Shown: positions 34,383-47,600 of the stretch, piece by piece
How the letters are laid out: each line of letters starts with the position of its first letter
Position numbering within the stretch: the first letter of the stretch is position 1
From: Chlorophyllum brunneum
Taxonomy: Eukaryota > Basidiomycota > Agaricomycetes > Agaricales > Agaricaceae
Direction of reading: 5' to 3'
Assembly (NCBI GenBank): GCA_963576785.1
Contig: OY756142.1
Location: 3,410,001 to 3,474,000, forward strand
DNA length: 64,000 nucleotides
Position numbers and translations under genes: made by a program
The notes under the pieces: generated by a model
What the model saw: only the letters and a program-made list of their open reading frames with translations
Told to the model about the DNA's origin: nothing
Databases searched by the model: none

Positions 34383-35888
34383 ACTTCACAATCATAACAG
34401 CCATATCATTCAACCTCGCCCTTTAACGTAAACAGTCCAACAGGATTCTCCGTATGCACACACATATGGATGATTCGATGACATCGAAGTCCTCACAGTA
34501 CCTCTGATACGCTCCAGTCACTTTATCTGCTGTCGTTTTTCGACTGTCGATAACTTGAAAACACAATGTGATTATATTGGGTGAATCGACAATGAATAAT
34601 ACTTCGTTTAGAAATTCAAAGTTGATGGGATCTGTGATCAGGGAATCGGGTCTGGCAGAATCGCAGTTCGGGCAGAGTTTGGGGGATGGTGTACCTGGGT
34701 TATTATCCCAGTTTGCGGGATTTGGAGGTGTGGTGCTGTGATGACGTGGTGGAGGGTGTATACTGGTGCGAAATGGTTTTATCGAGGGAGTCGCCGTGTG
34801 AGATCGGTTTCGGACCAATGCGAAGTCGCTTCAACGAGACTAAAAGTTTCGGGTGGTGATTTCCTTGCCGGTACAGTAGGAGGTATAGGTGAAGGAAGAG
34901 TAGGAAGAGTGCCTCCGGTATCGGAGTTGGAAGGAATTGAATCGGGATTTTTGACGGGAGAACCAGAACCATTTGAGAAGATCGGTTGGGGAGACTCGAG
35001 AGATTTTGGAGGATGAGGGGGAGCTGCAGGTTGAATGGACGATTTAGATGTATTCTGGCAAGAGATTGGTGAACTTGGAGGTAGGGATGAAGTCCTGATA
35101 TACGATTAGTTAATCACGAGAGCGGATTGGTAGATTTTACATGCAATCCAGATTTGACGGGTACCACCCTAATGTCCAGCTCTACTGGAGGACGTGGACC
35201 TTTTGACCTAGAAATTAGAGGCGGCGGCGGCGGCGGTGGACGATGATGTGGAGAAGGTGTTGTGGGACGAGAGCTTGAAGGGGATGAAGGCTCGGTACCG
35301 TTTGGTGAAACGGAAAGGAGATTCTAGTCAGATTTTTCATTGGTCTAGGTGGTAATATGGGTTTGGGAGACTCGAAACTCGGAGAAGGGAGAAGCTAAAA
35401 ACCGGATGGACGATGGTCAACTTGAAGGAAAATCGCTGTGCAAAGCATTCAGAAAGCCCAATCTCAGACTGGGCAGGGTAACTCGCGACTTGCTCTTGAG
35501 TGCAATCATTCCGGAAGCACCTCCTGTGCGGAATCCTCGTTGAACATCATGAGTTGACGATATTTTGCAGCCAAAGGTGACCGCAAAGATAGGTGATGCT
35601 GGTCGTTTAGCAATTCAAGGCGGTGGGGGTGGTGCATTTGGAACTAGGGACCTTGAGACCAAATGACGTGAAAGATAGTTGAAGGGGATCCTGAGGCACG
35701 GGTGAGTCTACCAGTGAACCAGAAAGACCTCTTGCCCTTGGACTGGATGATTCCGAAGGAACGGTAGCAGTAGAAGTAGCGAAAGACCGCCCCGCGTGGT
35801 TACAAGTGTCAACAGCCAGCTGCTCAAACTTTGGACGCAGACTCTTGTCAGCCCGCAGAAATTCACTGCCGACGTCCTGGGAGTTCAT
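34383..35888 (-). pseudogene. Decayed 5-phosphatase gene copy with internal WD40 deletion (copy 3)
   Basis: The minus strand starts with MNSQDVGSEFLRADKSL (35888) and the same Ser/Pro-rich region as copy 2, including its intron. At about 34677 the text jumps from the SPKL block directly to NCDSARPDSL, the start of the IPPc domain, so the whole WD40 part is missing. The IPPc part then decays and ends near 34383, around the GRYGNK position of the parent. Several frameshifts and stops exclude function. A 15-base C tract (35902-35916) lies just before its start. Confidence 0.8.
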
Positions 35889-36445
35889 GGTCTACCTGAC
35901 ACCCCCCCCCCCCCCCAGATGAAGTGCTGGATACAGCAAATAGCCGTCAGCTAGTCCTGCTCAAATCAGACACGAAACACTGGCCTTTTAACACTCGTAA
36001 GTACATAATATTCAAAGTTATCACATAGCCCTTCTGCGGAGCTTGTTTGGCTCTGTCCATAGCTTCAAACAATCCTCTCTCCAAGACACCCACATCTGTG
36101 AATCCAGCTCCAAACGCACAACCCACTCAGAGCTTGTTGTTCATGTTGCGTTCGTATCGTGAGTGGGGAAGGAGGGAGCATCGTGGAGAGAAACGCACAA
36201 CTAGCATATCAAGAATACGTTGATACTGATTCCTGGATCATCGGTGCAGCATTCGGTGTGATAAAAAAACGACTGATAGTTTCATTGAATTTGTGCTTTC
36301 AAAGTACTTTAGTGAGCTAAGCAATCAATATACATCCTCTTGCATGAAATAAGATCACCCCAGCCTACTCCCCATGCGTCTGTGCATCAGTTATACCTTG
36401 CTCCTGGTTGGATTCCTCGCTTGGCCTTGGATTGTTATTGCTTGT
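35889..36445. other. 3' flank of kinase D with poly-C tract
   Basis: About 555 bases closely similar to the flank of kinase C (30837-31361), including gcaatcaatatacatcctc. Contains a run of 15 C at 35902-35916. No gene. Confidence 0.55.
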
Positions 36446-38914
36446 TCACTCGTCACCGTCCTCTTCATCTGTACTGTCCTCGACATAATCACTATCACCA
36501 TCATCGGTGGGAGGGTTCTCGGGAGCGGAAGATGAAGCATCAGTATCTGGAGATGAACCCTGGCTGGGGGAAGAAGAAGCATTGATGTTATCATCAGTAG
36601 GCACCCGGACATTGTGCTTGACAAGTTCGATCGCCGGGGCTTCGGTCTTGATGACGTCGACGAGACAATTAAGATAGTACCACACATCATTACATATCTC
36701 CTCAAGATCCGCTTTATCCAGTTTCTCTCTGAGGTAACCTTCGACAAGTACGGCACGGATATCCTCAATTAACCCTGAAGTCTGGGGTGGGAGAAGGGTG
36801 TGCACACTCTTCTGGACGCTGTTCTCGACTGAATCCTTCAAGAAAAACGACTTGCGGGAGGAGCGCTTGAGAGAGAACAGTCGAGACGCCAAAGCAGGGT
36901 TTGCTTCGTATTTGATGTGACAGAGTAAAACCCACAGGATAACCCAGAAGAGTGATTCCAAGTCGTGCGGGAATATGAACTTCAGCGGTGCTGTAGTGTT
37001 TTGGGAGGGCCGTCGGGGCGTCAGGGGCCTGTTGCCAGGATTTCTGAGTATAGCTTGGGGTGGCTTCCTGCGAGTTGGTGGAGGAATATAGAGCCTCTCT
37101 CCTAATTGAATTTCGAGAGGCATAAAATTAGGTGTTCCCTGAATAACTCATCAGACGACTATCACCGGGTACAACGAAATGATGTACCGTTTTGGGGTCG
37201 CGGCTGGCCTTCCTGTCTTCATCCTTGAAGTCTTGTGCGTACTCCAGGTCACTCAGCTTGCCTCTGAATGAACCATCACTTTGTTGCACCAAGATGATAT
37301 TGCCCGTGCTGACATCCCGGTGGACCCATCCGGCCAGGTACAGTAGCACTAGTCCTAAACCTACGTCAGCTACATTGTGCTGGATCATGTGAAAAGCAAA
37401 GCTCACCGATGAACACATCATATATTGCAGTGACCGCCTCGGGTAAACTGGTTGTGCGGTGGAGGGTATGGCCTACATCACGGTAGACAAGGCGGTAGTG
37501 TTGTTTGACCTTGTACTCACGAGGGAGGCTAGTCACAGGTTTCAATGCTAAGGTCGGGGGATTATAGTGTGGCGGTTCAGTTTGAGTTGAACCTTCAATC
37601 AGATTTGTCGAGTCAGCGGTGCTGGCGGATTCTGGCATTTCGAGAAGATCTGGATCGGGCTTCGCCGCTTTTGAAACAGGTTTTGTTTTCTCCAGCAGCC
37701 TATCATGCTTGATTTCCATCAGGTAGCCCTTGTAATCGCCAAGTGCTTTGCCAAGGTCGTCCTTTAGGTCTTCAAAGGCCCACTCGTAGTCTTCCTCCTT
37801 CACTCCATCCAACCGCTCGAAAATTGCTTGCTGTATCTCCCCCTCTGTGCGTGATCCCTCGTCCAGCCACAGATCTTTGACGGCAACCTCTGTTCCATCT
37901 TTGACCTGCCCGAGTTGGTCACCTCTTGGACCCTCGACTTCGACGGCCCTCCAGACACGCGGCTTTCGACCTGTGATGCAAAGAACACGGCGATTGTACA
38001 ACTGCCCGGTTGTCCTGAAGTACCTCGGAGCTTCCTTTGTCCCCAGTTCATATACGTAGCACCATTTTTCCTCGTACCGGACCCGGTGAATTGTTGCGTC
38101 ATACCCGAGCTCTTGTGATGTTGCAAAGAGGAACGTTAGGAAGACACGGATGCATGTTTCGATGTCCTATGGAATGGTGAGAGCGGGGAATAACGAAGGC
38201 AAGACAAGAGGTACCTTTGTGAAATCAAACGTTGCCGACTTGACCGAGTGGGAGCGAGAGAAGTACCAGAGCGACATTTCGGTGTCCTCAATTGTGATCT
38301 ATCAGATCATCAGAGACCTATAGAGTTGAATATTCAAGGACATACACCATACATCCAGCCACGGCGAGGGTCATCGTTCATAATGTAGCTGGTTGCTGAC
38401 ACCAATTTGATGCGGTTCTGCAGTGTTGTGTAAGAACACGTATCGTGCTTCAACCCGAACTCACGTCGTAGATGTCCTTGTCCCTGTTCCTCTTCTTGAA
38501 CTCCATCGCCAACGCCGTTTCTGTTGAGATGGGAACACCACCACGATAATCCTTCCCATAAGCGATGATCCCATCTGCCTTGAAGTTAAAACCCTTGTTT
38601 TCCCCTGCCATCTCTTGATTTGGGCAGTCCTTGTAGCGAAATTCGCGCTTGCGTCCGCTTCTAGGGAAGTCAACTCCACCAAGCTTCTCAAAGATCGGTT
38701 CCAACTTCTTGAATACCCACACCTCTGTTCCACTGATTAGTGAAGGTTGAGCAGGAAAGGCGTCCCAAAAAAGGGTTTTGCCTTCCCCCCTTTTGAGTAA
38801 TCCATTCTCTTCCAGGTCCTGGACTGCCTTTTTAACCCATTCACGACCCGGGGAGAAGGGGAGGTAGTCCTTCAAGAAGTTTTCCAGCGGGCATGTGAGC
38901 ATTTCATACTTCAT
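36446..38914 (-). CDS. FunK1 fungal protein kinase, copy D
   Basis: The rightmost member of the array. It has the same exon plan and intact key residues: VAVKDLW, EGEIQQAIFE, HRDVSTGNIILV, SDLEYA, and GTPNFMPLEIQ after the 49-base intron 37139-37187. The acidic C-terminal tail ends EEDGDE. Exon 4 and the catalytic exon are nearly identical to copy C (for example LYNRRVLCITGRKP and TAIYDVFIGELC), while exon 1 (NFLKDYLPFSPGREWV) has diverged from B and C. The start is the conserved ATG 38914. The hexamer equivalent to the CACGTG box of the other copies is CACGCG here. Confidence 0.87.
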
Positions 38915-41172
38915 TTCGCTGGCAATGTCTTGGCGGCGGGAAGTTGTTTTGTGGCCGTCGCCATGCTGCTTCACTGTCCGTTCCGTGACACTTCATGACA
39001 TAAGCTAATCACGCGGTATTCATTTGAGAGGTGACCTACCCCAGTGTTTCGTTTTCGCTAATCAAAATGTCATTAGATGTCATATGCACAGTGAGAGATG
39101 CTGTTGACGAACCGCCGTCGTGCTCGTTTCTCAGTCATTAGAGTAGGATGTAGTGGGGGGAACAGATTTGCTGAGAGAAGTGGCGAAGACTAACGCAAGC
39201 TCTGTTCCTTTTAACAGGACCTAAATCGATAGCAATAAGAACTGAGTCCGTACACATAACAATAGAATGGAACGGAAGAATTACATGATTCGAAAATGGC
39301 AATGCACTACTATCACTGGATTATCAGGTCGCAGGCGCTCGCGATCCGATATGCAGAATATGCTCCATCTGTCCACATATACACAATTGTCTGCTAATGA
39401 GAGACCGTCCAACCCGAGGAATAACAATTCTGCGAGAATGTCCATACTTCGGAGCAATCATCAATTTCGGAACTCGAGGTGAGTGTAAGCAGTGCACACA
39501 ACAATTCATAACTTATCCGAGGGACCCACAACCTCGAAAAAGCATTTTCACCCTCAATCTTTCATTCTACCAATGCACCCTAAGTAAATAGAGACCGTCC
39601 ATTCCCCGGCTATTTGGGTGTCAGTAAAACACCGTTCAAGGTAAAAATAATCCTTTCACTAGATAGATCCTAACGAACAGAAGTTTGAGTAAGCTCCGAA
39701 GTAGAGAATTCTCTGTCACTCGCCCCATCAACTTTTCCCAGTGACATACCACTACACCAATCTATTATAAAGGCCAGATCCTTTGATGCATAAGCTAATG
39801 AATGACGAAGAGGTATACGACTAACTTGAGTAAAATATCTCAGCGCACGATCTTAGATAACCAAAAAAGGAAACTATGATTCCAAGTAGGCTTATGCACT
39901 GCTTTTAATCCTTGAGTCATCGGTGCAATCCACCGTGTCAAGCTCATTAGGAAATGATTATTGATAACACAAGCCATCTAAATATCGGACAATTGGATGA
40001 CCACGAGGTTCAAGTTATCAGTAGGCGGTGCATGGCCAGGAAGACCAATGCACTGGCCCGAGTATGTATGCCTCAAGCAAAAACCGCTACGCCACAGTTA
40101 CCTGACACAAAACAGGACAACGATATTCCATTCCGGTGAACATTTTTATCATCTCTTCAAAAGCTCCGCAGTGTGTCCTTTCATAAACTCCATTTTGTTC
40201 AATATCTTGCCCCCGGCTTTTAGAAAATGACTGCGGTTTCAGACCAAGACAATTGATATGTAACACCGCGTCTCAGAGAATTGGCTTCCCGAAATAATAG
40301 TCAGCTTTTGACGTCACATTTGTATCAGAACGCTGACACCCGAGGTAAATTTTAGTTATTCATCATGTACCGCTCGCCTTTTCGATAGACACAAGAAACC
40401 CGGTCGAATAGACATTCCAGAAATCTACCCACACTGGTTCAGCGATTGTTCCAATACACACTACTCCAAAAAAAGTTCTCACCACAGTGCAAAATTTCTT
40501 TTATTCATTAAGGGCCTGTCATGCGACTCAAGTAACTTGGGTTCCAATATATCGCATCCCAAGTCTCTTCTCCAGGATCAACATTCCAAAACTAATCTAC
40601 CGACTCGGAGTAGCACCAAAACCAATACGATTTCGTCAATAACAAGAACCGCATCAAGTCCCTTTTCCCGAATTCACGGAGAACCCTACCACCAACACTC
40701 TTCGAATCAATTCTTCGGAGCACACGGTAAGAATCACAAAAATTCATCGTACAAGAGAGAAAGAAAGAAATCAAGAATCACAGATGATGTTCTACACTAC
40801 TTACCTCGGGACAGTTTTTCTATTTTTAGTACACCGCATCTATATCTATGAATCCGAACCTCTTAACTGAGATTCCAGTGTACGTCTGGTTCGTCCGATA
40901 AGGACAATTCGAACCAAACTTACCCTTTACCATTCCACCCCGAGAAGTCAACATTACTGAATTATATTTATTGAAGAACTTGAGTAAACTACACGCTGAT
41001 GGAAATACATCCGAGAAACGACAGGTGTGAACAAATCAAAGATGCAAAAGAAAGTGACTACGTAAGGTAAACGAAGGTACTATATATGTATATGTGATAC
41101 CAAGTCCATCAAAAGCACACATAATGAAAACAAACTAAATTACGGTCCAATCCTCCCTTAATTATCGATCCA
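38915..41172. other. Gene-poor region right of the array
   Basis: About 2.2 kb, fairly AT-rich. No open frame with a recognisable domain. A short block at about 40545-40610 resembles array flank sequence near 20940-21045. The 104-codon frame at 40537-40851 and others are not supported as genes. Confidence 0.5.
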
Positions 41173-43132
41173 TCACCGGCTGGGATTCCGTTCAGGCAAC
41201 CTCAAACTACACAAAATCCCAACTCCAACGAACCCGAGTATAACGCAATAAACCAAATTCCCATACCCTCCTAATAAATGCCTTCCCAACGACATCGAAA
41301 ACAGGGAAGATGCAAATGTTGGAGCGATGGTACGCATCATGCATCCAGTCATTTGTACAATTCCGTTGATAGATCCTAAAATCGATTTTGGCGCTGTTTC
41401 GGCGATAATGACGTGTATCGATCCTAACAATTGTCAGCACAACCAATGAGACAAATGATGGGAAAAATGAACATACCGAATCCCATATGGATAAAGAACT
41501 GGAACGAAAGTTGGATGAACATTGAAGCGTATACACCAAACCAAACCCCCCCATTACGACGGGCCAGGTAGGTAGAAACGGGATACGTCAGGAAGCATAC
41601 GAAGAAAGACGAGTACGAGAATTTGTATACTCGACTAGCACCGTATTTCCTAATAACCCTTCCAAGTACGTTCATCTGAACAAAGATATTCAGGAATCCC
41701 CACATACCCATGATCAACCCAATTTCGTAAGGATTAAATCCCAACCCACCGAGTTCGATTGGGGTAGAATAGATCAGCGGCATGAGGACAGAATAGCACA
41801 TCTCCGAGAACGTGAGGAAGGCAAAGTTGAGGATGATCGTTGGCAGAGTTTTGGATTTGAATGCGGAACGTAGATTTTGGCCATCTAAGTTAGGTTCATC
41901 CAAGAAATTGTGACGAACGTCGACCACACAAGAATCGGGAGTGGGAGAAGGACAGCGCGTTGAAGTGGTCGAACCGTAATCCACAGGAGTATCGTGTCCC
42001 AAAAGGGTATCCGTGGAGCTAGCTGCAGAGCTTTCTGGGTCGTGGACGTGTTTTCCACGCTTGGGTTTCTGGGTGGCTAGAATGAAGGGATGTGTCTATT
42101 ACGTTTTGTCGGTCGGTTAAGTGCATACGATCTGAAGTCGTCGTAGGATCGTACCTCCTTAAGTCCAAAGAATGTGATAACAAAAGTAAGCAAAGTGATG
42201 AAAGCGGCGACGAGGCAAGGCAAAAAGTAAGGATGGTCTGTGAACAACGAAAGCTTGCTGAAAACGTGCGGCCATCGCCTTGAAGGGTTGGACAGGACTC
42301 CACCCATAAATGCTCTGTTCATCTACAACTAAGTAACGAGCCAGTTAGGAGTGGTATGAGAAACATACGCAATCGTCGAGCCAACGGTCCACATAAGAGG
42401 TATCATCGCAACCGCATCCCCAATATTGGTCTCATCGGTCAACTAGAATTTACATCAGTTGAATTTACTCAATGAGATAACGTGGGACGGCATACCTCCA
42501 TTATGACAGTTTTCGAAACACCTTGAACAGTCTTCAGCGTTGGTGAAAAGGGGATGTGAACACGAAACCCCTACCAATGTTGCCGTTGAAGGCTCCTTGG
42601 AGACAGCGGGACCAGACAAGTGGCCAGAACGACGTCGAGTATCCAAATCTCAACAAAGCGAACATTAGACCGAGCGGGCCTAATAGCAACACGGGTCTTC
42701 TGCCAATACGATCGGATAGCCATCCCCATTGGAAAACTGTCATCGCCTCTGTTAAGAAGAACACCGATTCCTAACGTTCACGACAAAATGGATGAGTATA
42801 GGAGCATATATTCATTTCGAGGGCTCACTCACGATGATACCAGCATAATATCCAACTTTTTTATCATCTCCTTTCGTAATCCCTGTTTCCCCAATGAATT
42901 GGTTGATAAAGGGGTAAATGATAAGTCCCGCAATCGGCTCTGAGACTTGAATGAGCATGACAAGGAATAGCTGGAATTTGGGCAAAGGTGTTCGTTGTTC
43001 TCCTTCAACGCTCACATCAGATTCGTCCTGTACTAGAGTACCGGGAAGAATGGATGTTGATTTTGAGCGGCCAATGTCATCACCATTGACTTGATGAATC
43101 CAAGTCTCCTGACCATCGTCGGATAACCTCAT
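41173..43132 (-). CDS. MFS transporter, ZIF1/YCR023C-like
   Basis: A 12-TM major facilitator, similar in layout to plant zinc-induced facilitators and yeast YCR023C. The substrate is unknown. The start is ATG 43132 (MRLSDDGQETW). The first half has FQLFLVMLIQVSEPI, the motif-A loop GWLSDRIGRRPVLLLGP, and RCLQGAFNGNIGV. A long hydrophilic central loop (about 41890-42060) carries Ser/Thr/Pro-rich and acidic sequence. The second half has FLTFSEMCYSVLMPL, GLIMGMWGFLNI and APKSILGSINGIVQM. Introns of about 50-60 bases join the exons (for example near 42790, 42480 and 41440). Confidence 0.87.
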
Positions 43133-44601
43133 ATGGACCTGCTATGGCGATGTCGTTGTAGAGGGATAGTAAGGAGGTATTAAGCGAGCGAGGAAAAGAA
43201 AGTATAACAGGGTGGTTTTGTCGGTTCTTTTTATGCCGAGATTGTTCAATTTTCTCTGTCGGAGTGGTTGATGCGGAGCGGACCCAGGGGGGTTAATCTG
43301 ACATGCGCGCGAGACATGTGTCATGATCATAAGCCTGCCGAACTCGGATGCAATCGGTGCATACGCTGCACCAACAATATGTGCATACACCCTGCCTAAT
43401 CGCGCAAACAATCCTGTCTGGACTGTACATTCCGCCTAGTGGGAACGAAAAGGAAACGTCCGGGAGCACTCGGCTTAGTGTGCCCTGCAGATGCAGTGAA
43501 GAACGGCCACGATGATCAACGATTTTTGGTGAAAGAAAGCATACTTGATAGAACGGAAGCAAGGATCGTGTAGTTGCGCTCGAGGTTCCGGTGATAGCCT
43601 GCCGATTTCAACACTTCATTCCAAGTTTGATAACTATATTCGTGGACATGTGAGCTGAGGTCCGAGTACCTGAAGACTGATAACAGTAGCATCCAGGGAG
43701 TCCCAAGCGTCCCAAGAGTCCCAGACGGAACAAACTGAGTAGAGAAACTGAACAAGGCGACCTCCTGCACAATCGTAATCACGTGAAATCGACCCTTGTT
43801 CGAGGTTGACAGGGACGATGCAAGATGTCGTTTGAACACGGAACGGGGAGTTGAGCCAAGGCAGTGCTAGGGTCTGAGCAGACACCATTTACGTTTGAGA
43901 TAAGTACATAGTATTTCTCACTGATACCGTTTTGTTATTATTAGCCTTGTTTCTGGTAGCCACTACGCCCCACCACATGGGTATTCCTACTGCAGAGTCA
44001 CAGAGGGTTGACTCACATCAATCTACTATTTCTTCCCAACCTGACATCCATCGTCATGTACTTGTTCATCTCCACAGACTCCACCGGCGGATCCCCCGAA
44101 AGGCATGACCTAGCACCCCACTGGGCCTTCTATCAACCAAATGACTCGATAAATCAGTCGTCCTCCTCTTCTTCTAACCCTAATGTGAGATACGGTATAC
44201 TCCATGTTGCGGTTGCCGTGAGCTGAAAGGTATGATTAGACGGTTGCGGTTCCAAGTGACTTGACGCTATCTAAGCTGTATACGATTCGAATCACATTCC
44301 CGGGAGGACGGCGGAACGTGCCGTGATACAGGTATGTGCAGAATACCGTGTGTGTCCGTTAGCGCAACATGAGTCGGGAATGGTTGGCGGGATGTCCTAA
44401 ATAAGATATCCCGCCCTGTGCCGACCCGGCTCGGTACCGCATCAATGTGTGCATGTGATACAACCGCACAGCATTTCGCCACCCCTTTATCGATCATCTC
44501 CAGGATACCAATCTATACCAATGCCTGGGCCTGCGAGTATATATATACGTGACCCATGATAGGAGTCGTGGTGCTCCAACACTCACTCTCTTTCTTTGAT
44601 T
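43133..44601. promoter_or_regulatory. Divergent intergenic region, 1.5 kb
   Basis: Lies between the minus-strand transporter and the plus-strand ankyrin gene. A gtatatatatacgtg TATA-like block at about 44538-44552 fits the ankyrin gene start at 44602. No coding sequence is supported; the small minus-strand frames at 43142-43888 lack domains. Confidence 0.5.
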
Positions 44602-47600
44602 ATGCCACATTCTGCTGAAGGACTCGCGTATTTGACGCGTCTCAACGCGCTTCCGGAAGATCCTGGCGTCGTTCTTGACGATGTCCTCGAACCTTCTCTC
44701 GATGATGAACAAGAATTAAGAAAACTTTTCGCGCAAGACAAGAATAACTCTCGTTTGGATAACCCACACGTCGGCCTCGTCGATGTATTCGGACCAAACA
44801 CAGAATCAATTCGTAAAACTCGTGCACGCGTAGTCGATTCTTCAGACGAAGAGAATCTTTCAAATCAATACATCATGCCACTCAAGGATATCCAAAGGAG
44901 GAAGGATAGTGAATTATCCATGGTCGCGGATTTAGACGAATTCAAGAAGAATTGGTCAATCTTTACTGAAGGCAGTTTGTCACAGTTATTTGATTGGAAT
45001 AACGTCATTGCAGCTGGTGGTTCAGTGCTTTCTCCGTTATTGCCATTACCTGAGGAGAGTAGGAAAAGCAAGAGGGCAATTAGGAAATACTATCATTCGG
45101 CCGCATTCCCTTCGTCAGATGTGGATTTGTTTTTGTGGGGTCTGACACCTGAGCAGGTAAATCTTTTTCTATTATTCTACGACTGGAAACTGAACGTGAT
45201 TGTAGGCTGAAAAGAAAATCGTTACGATTTACGAGGCTGTACGGGATTCCGTTCCTTGGGATGTTACTTGCATTCGTACCAAGCATACCATTTCTATCCA
45301 CTGTCAGTCGTCTTTCCACCTTGTTCATGGGTTCAAGACATTGATATCCCTTTCCCCAGCTCAGTACCCTTACCGTTCTGTTCAGATTGTTTTGAGATTG
45401 TATCGTTCTCCTGCAGAGGTTTTAGCCGGATTCGATATTGACGCACCTTGTTGTGCATATGATGGTATGCCTTTCTTTTCCTCCAACCCTTCCCGGAAAA
45501 ACACTCACGTCGGTTTGACGACTTAGGCGAACATGTTTGGGCTAACCCTCGCGCCATCACTGCCATGATCCGTCAATGTAACACCGTCGATGTTACCAGG
45601 CGTTCCCCATCATACGAAGTCCGACTCGCAAAATACGCTAAACGCGGTTTCGAAGTCTACGTTCCTAATCTCAGACGTGAAGACGTTGATCCAACCGTAA
45701 GTGTCCTCAAGTAAACCTCTTTCTTTCTTCTAACCTCATACACCACCAAAAGATCTACGAACGTTCCATTATCAAAATCGAAGGCCTCGCTAGACTTCTC
45801 GTCCTCGAAAAACTTAGCAATACAGATGCTAGGTATAATTTCCTTGATGCAAGACGTGATTTACGTGGACGTCCATTTGCACTTCGTCGTCCGGGAGGAG
45901 GAAGAGGAAAACGTAAATATAGAGGAGATTTGAAGACGGATATTGGGGGATTGGAGATGAATGATTATGATGTTTCGTCGTTGCATATTCCTTATGGTCC
46001 TGGTTGGGACGCTAGGAGGATTGAGAAGTTGATTTATCAGACGGTTTGTGTTGGATTTTTTATCGTGCTTGCTATGAAACTGATTTTCTTGTTGATAGGA
46101 TCTTGGGATGAATTCGACGTTTAACCCGAAGAATAAAGGTCGTCGTCTTCATCGTCATCCTGCATTCTTTGGTACAATCGAAGAATGTATGGAAGATTGC
46201 TGCGAGGTAATATCCTTTCATTCTATACCCCTCGGCGTTAGTTTTGAGGATATCATCTAGCATTGCCCTGAACCAATTGATGATGACGAACGTAGGCTTC
46301 AGAAAGAAGAAGATGAGAACTATATTCGCGGGCGTATCTCTTTCATTGAAGAAAACCCAGGTCGTCAAACCCTCTCAGGTAGTTTCAACCCAATCGACGA
46401 AGGCGAATGGTCCGAACAAGTTTATATCCGTCCCATCCAAAAACTCTTCTCTGCTATCGCATCCCACAATATCACCCTCATCCAATCCCTCCTCGCTTCA
46501 AGTAAAAACAACCCTGATACCGCTAACACTCTCACTCCCAACGGTATCGATTTACAAAATCGTGATCACATCGGACGTACAGCTCTCCACTTGGCTATCC
46601 TCCTCAAAGATGAAGAAATTGCAAAATTGCTTATGGATGAAGGATGTAGGATGATTTCTAGACTTGGGGATGGGAGAACGGCTTTACATTTGGCTGCTCA
46701 GTATGGATTGGATGGGTTGATTGAGAAGATGTTTGAGAAGAGTAAGCAGAATCAGGAAGAGGTGGAGAAGAAGGTGAAGGTTAGTGAAGATAAGGACGAG
46801 GATAAGGAAATGAATGATGATGAGGCTGGTCCACCGGATTCGACTACGGATGTTGATGTTCGACCATCTTCTGAAGATGATTGGAGTTCGGATGATAATG
46901 ATGGGAAGAGGGATGATTCGATGGATGTAGATGATGACGGTGAAGGGGATGAAGAAGAAGAAGATTATGATGAGTGCGATGACGATGAAGATGACGAAGA
47001 CGGCGGAAAGAAAAAGAAAAAGACAAAGGACGAGAAGGAAGAAAACGGTCCAAGTGAAGAGGATCTTGAAGAAGACGAAAGTGAAGCTGACGTTCTGGAC
47101 GTAAACGCCAGCGATTGGGATCAAGGCCTCAGTCCACTCGGTTACGCTGTCCTCTACAGCACAGTCTCCACTGTATCCGTTCTTCTCAAACACGGTGCCA
47201 ATCCAAACTTTGCAGCAGTTCCTTCTGGTTCTACCTGGGACAATGCAAACATCCTTCCTCTCTCCCTCACCCTCGTTCGTCCAGATGAAGACACCGCCCT
47301 CAGTATCGCTGAACGTCTCATTGAAAGTGGTGCTTCATCATCTACTGCTGATGATAGTATGAAAACGGTGTTACATCAAGCTGTGTATGCTGAGAAGGCG
47401 GGGATTCTTGATGTGTTGTTGAGGAGGGATCCTGGAGCGAAGAAGGCTATGGAGTTCCCGATGGTGCATTTTGGGACTTCAAAGTTCCCGGTTGTTTCTG
47501 CTGTGGCGAAACGAGCGTATGCGGAGCTGTTGACACTTTTGGCTCATGGTGTGAAGATTAATCCGACAGGGACTGATGTTGCTAGGGCGAAGGCTATCAG

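Noticed and set aside
20885..38914. Array considered as an LTR retrotransposon or DNA transposon
   Set aside because: No terminal repeats, integrase, reverse transcriptase or transposase found; repeats are host gene copies.
40537..40851. 104-codon frame right of the array
   Set aside because: Ser/Lys-rich, no domain; part overlaps array-derived flank sequence.
43516..43888. Overlapping minus-strand frames upstream of the ZIF-like transporter
   Set aside because: No recognisable family, composition like non-coding sequence.
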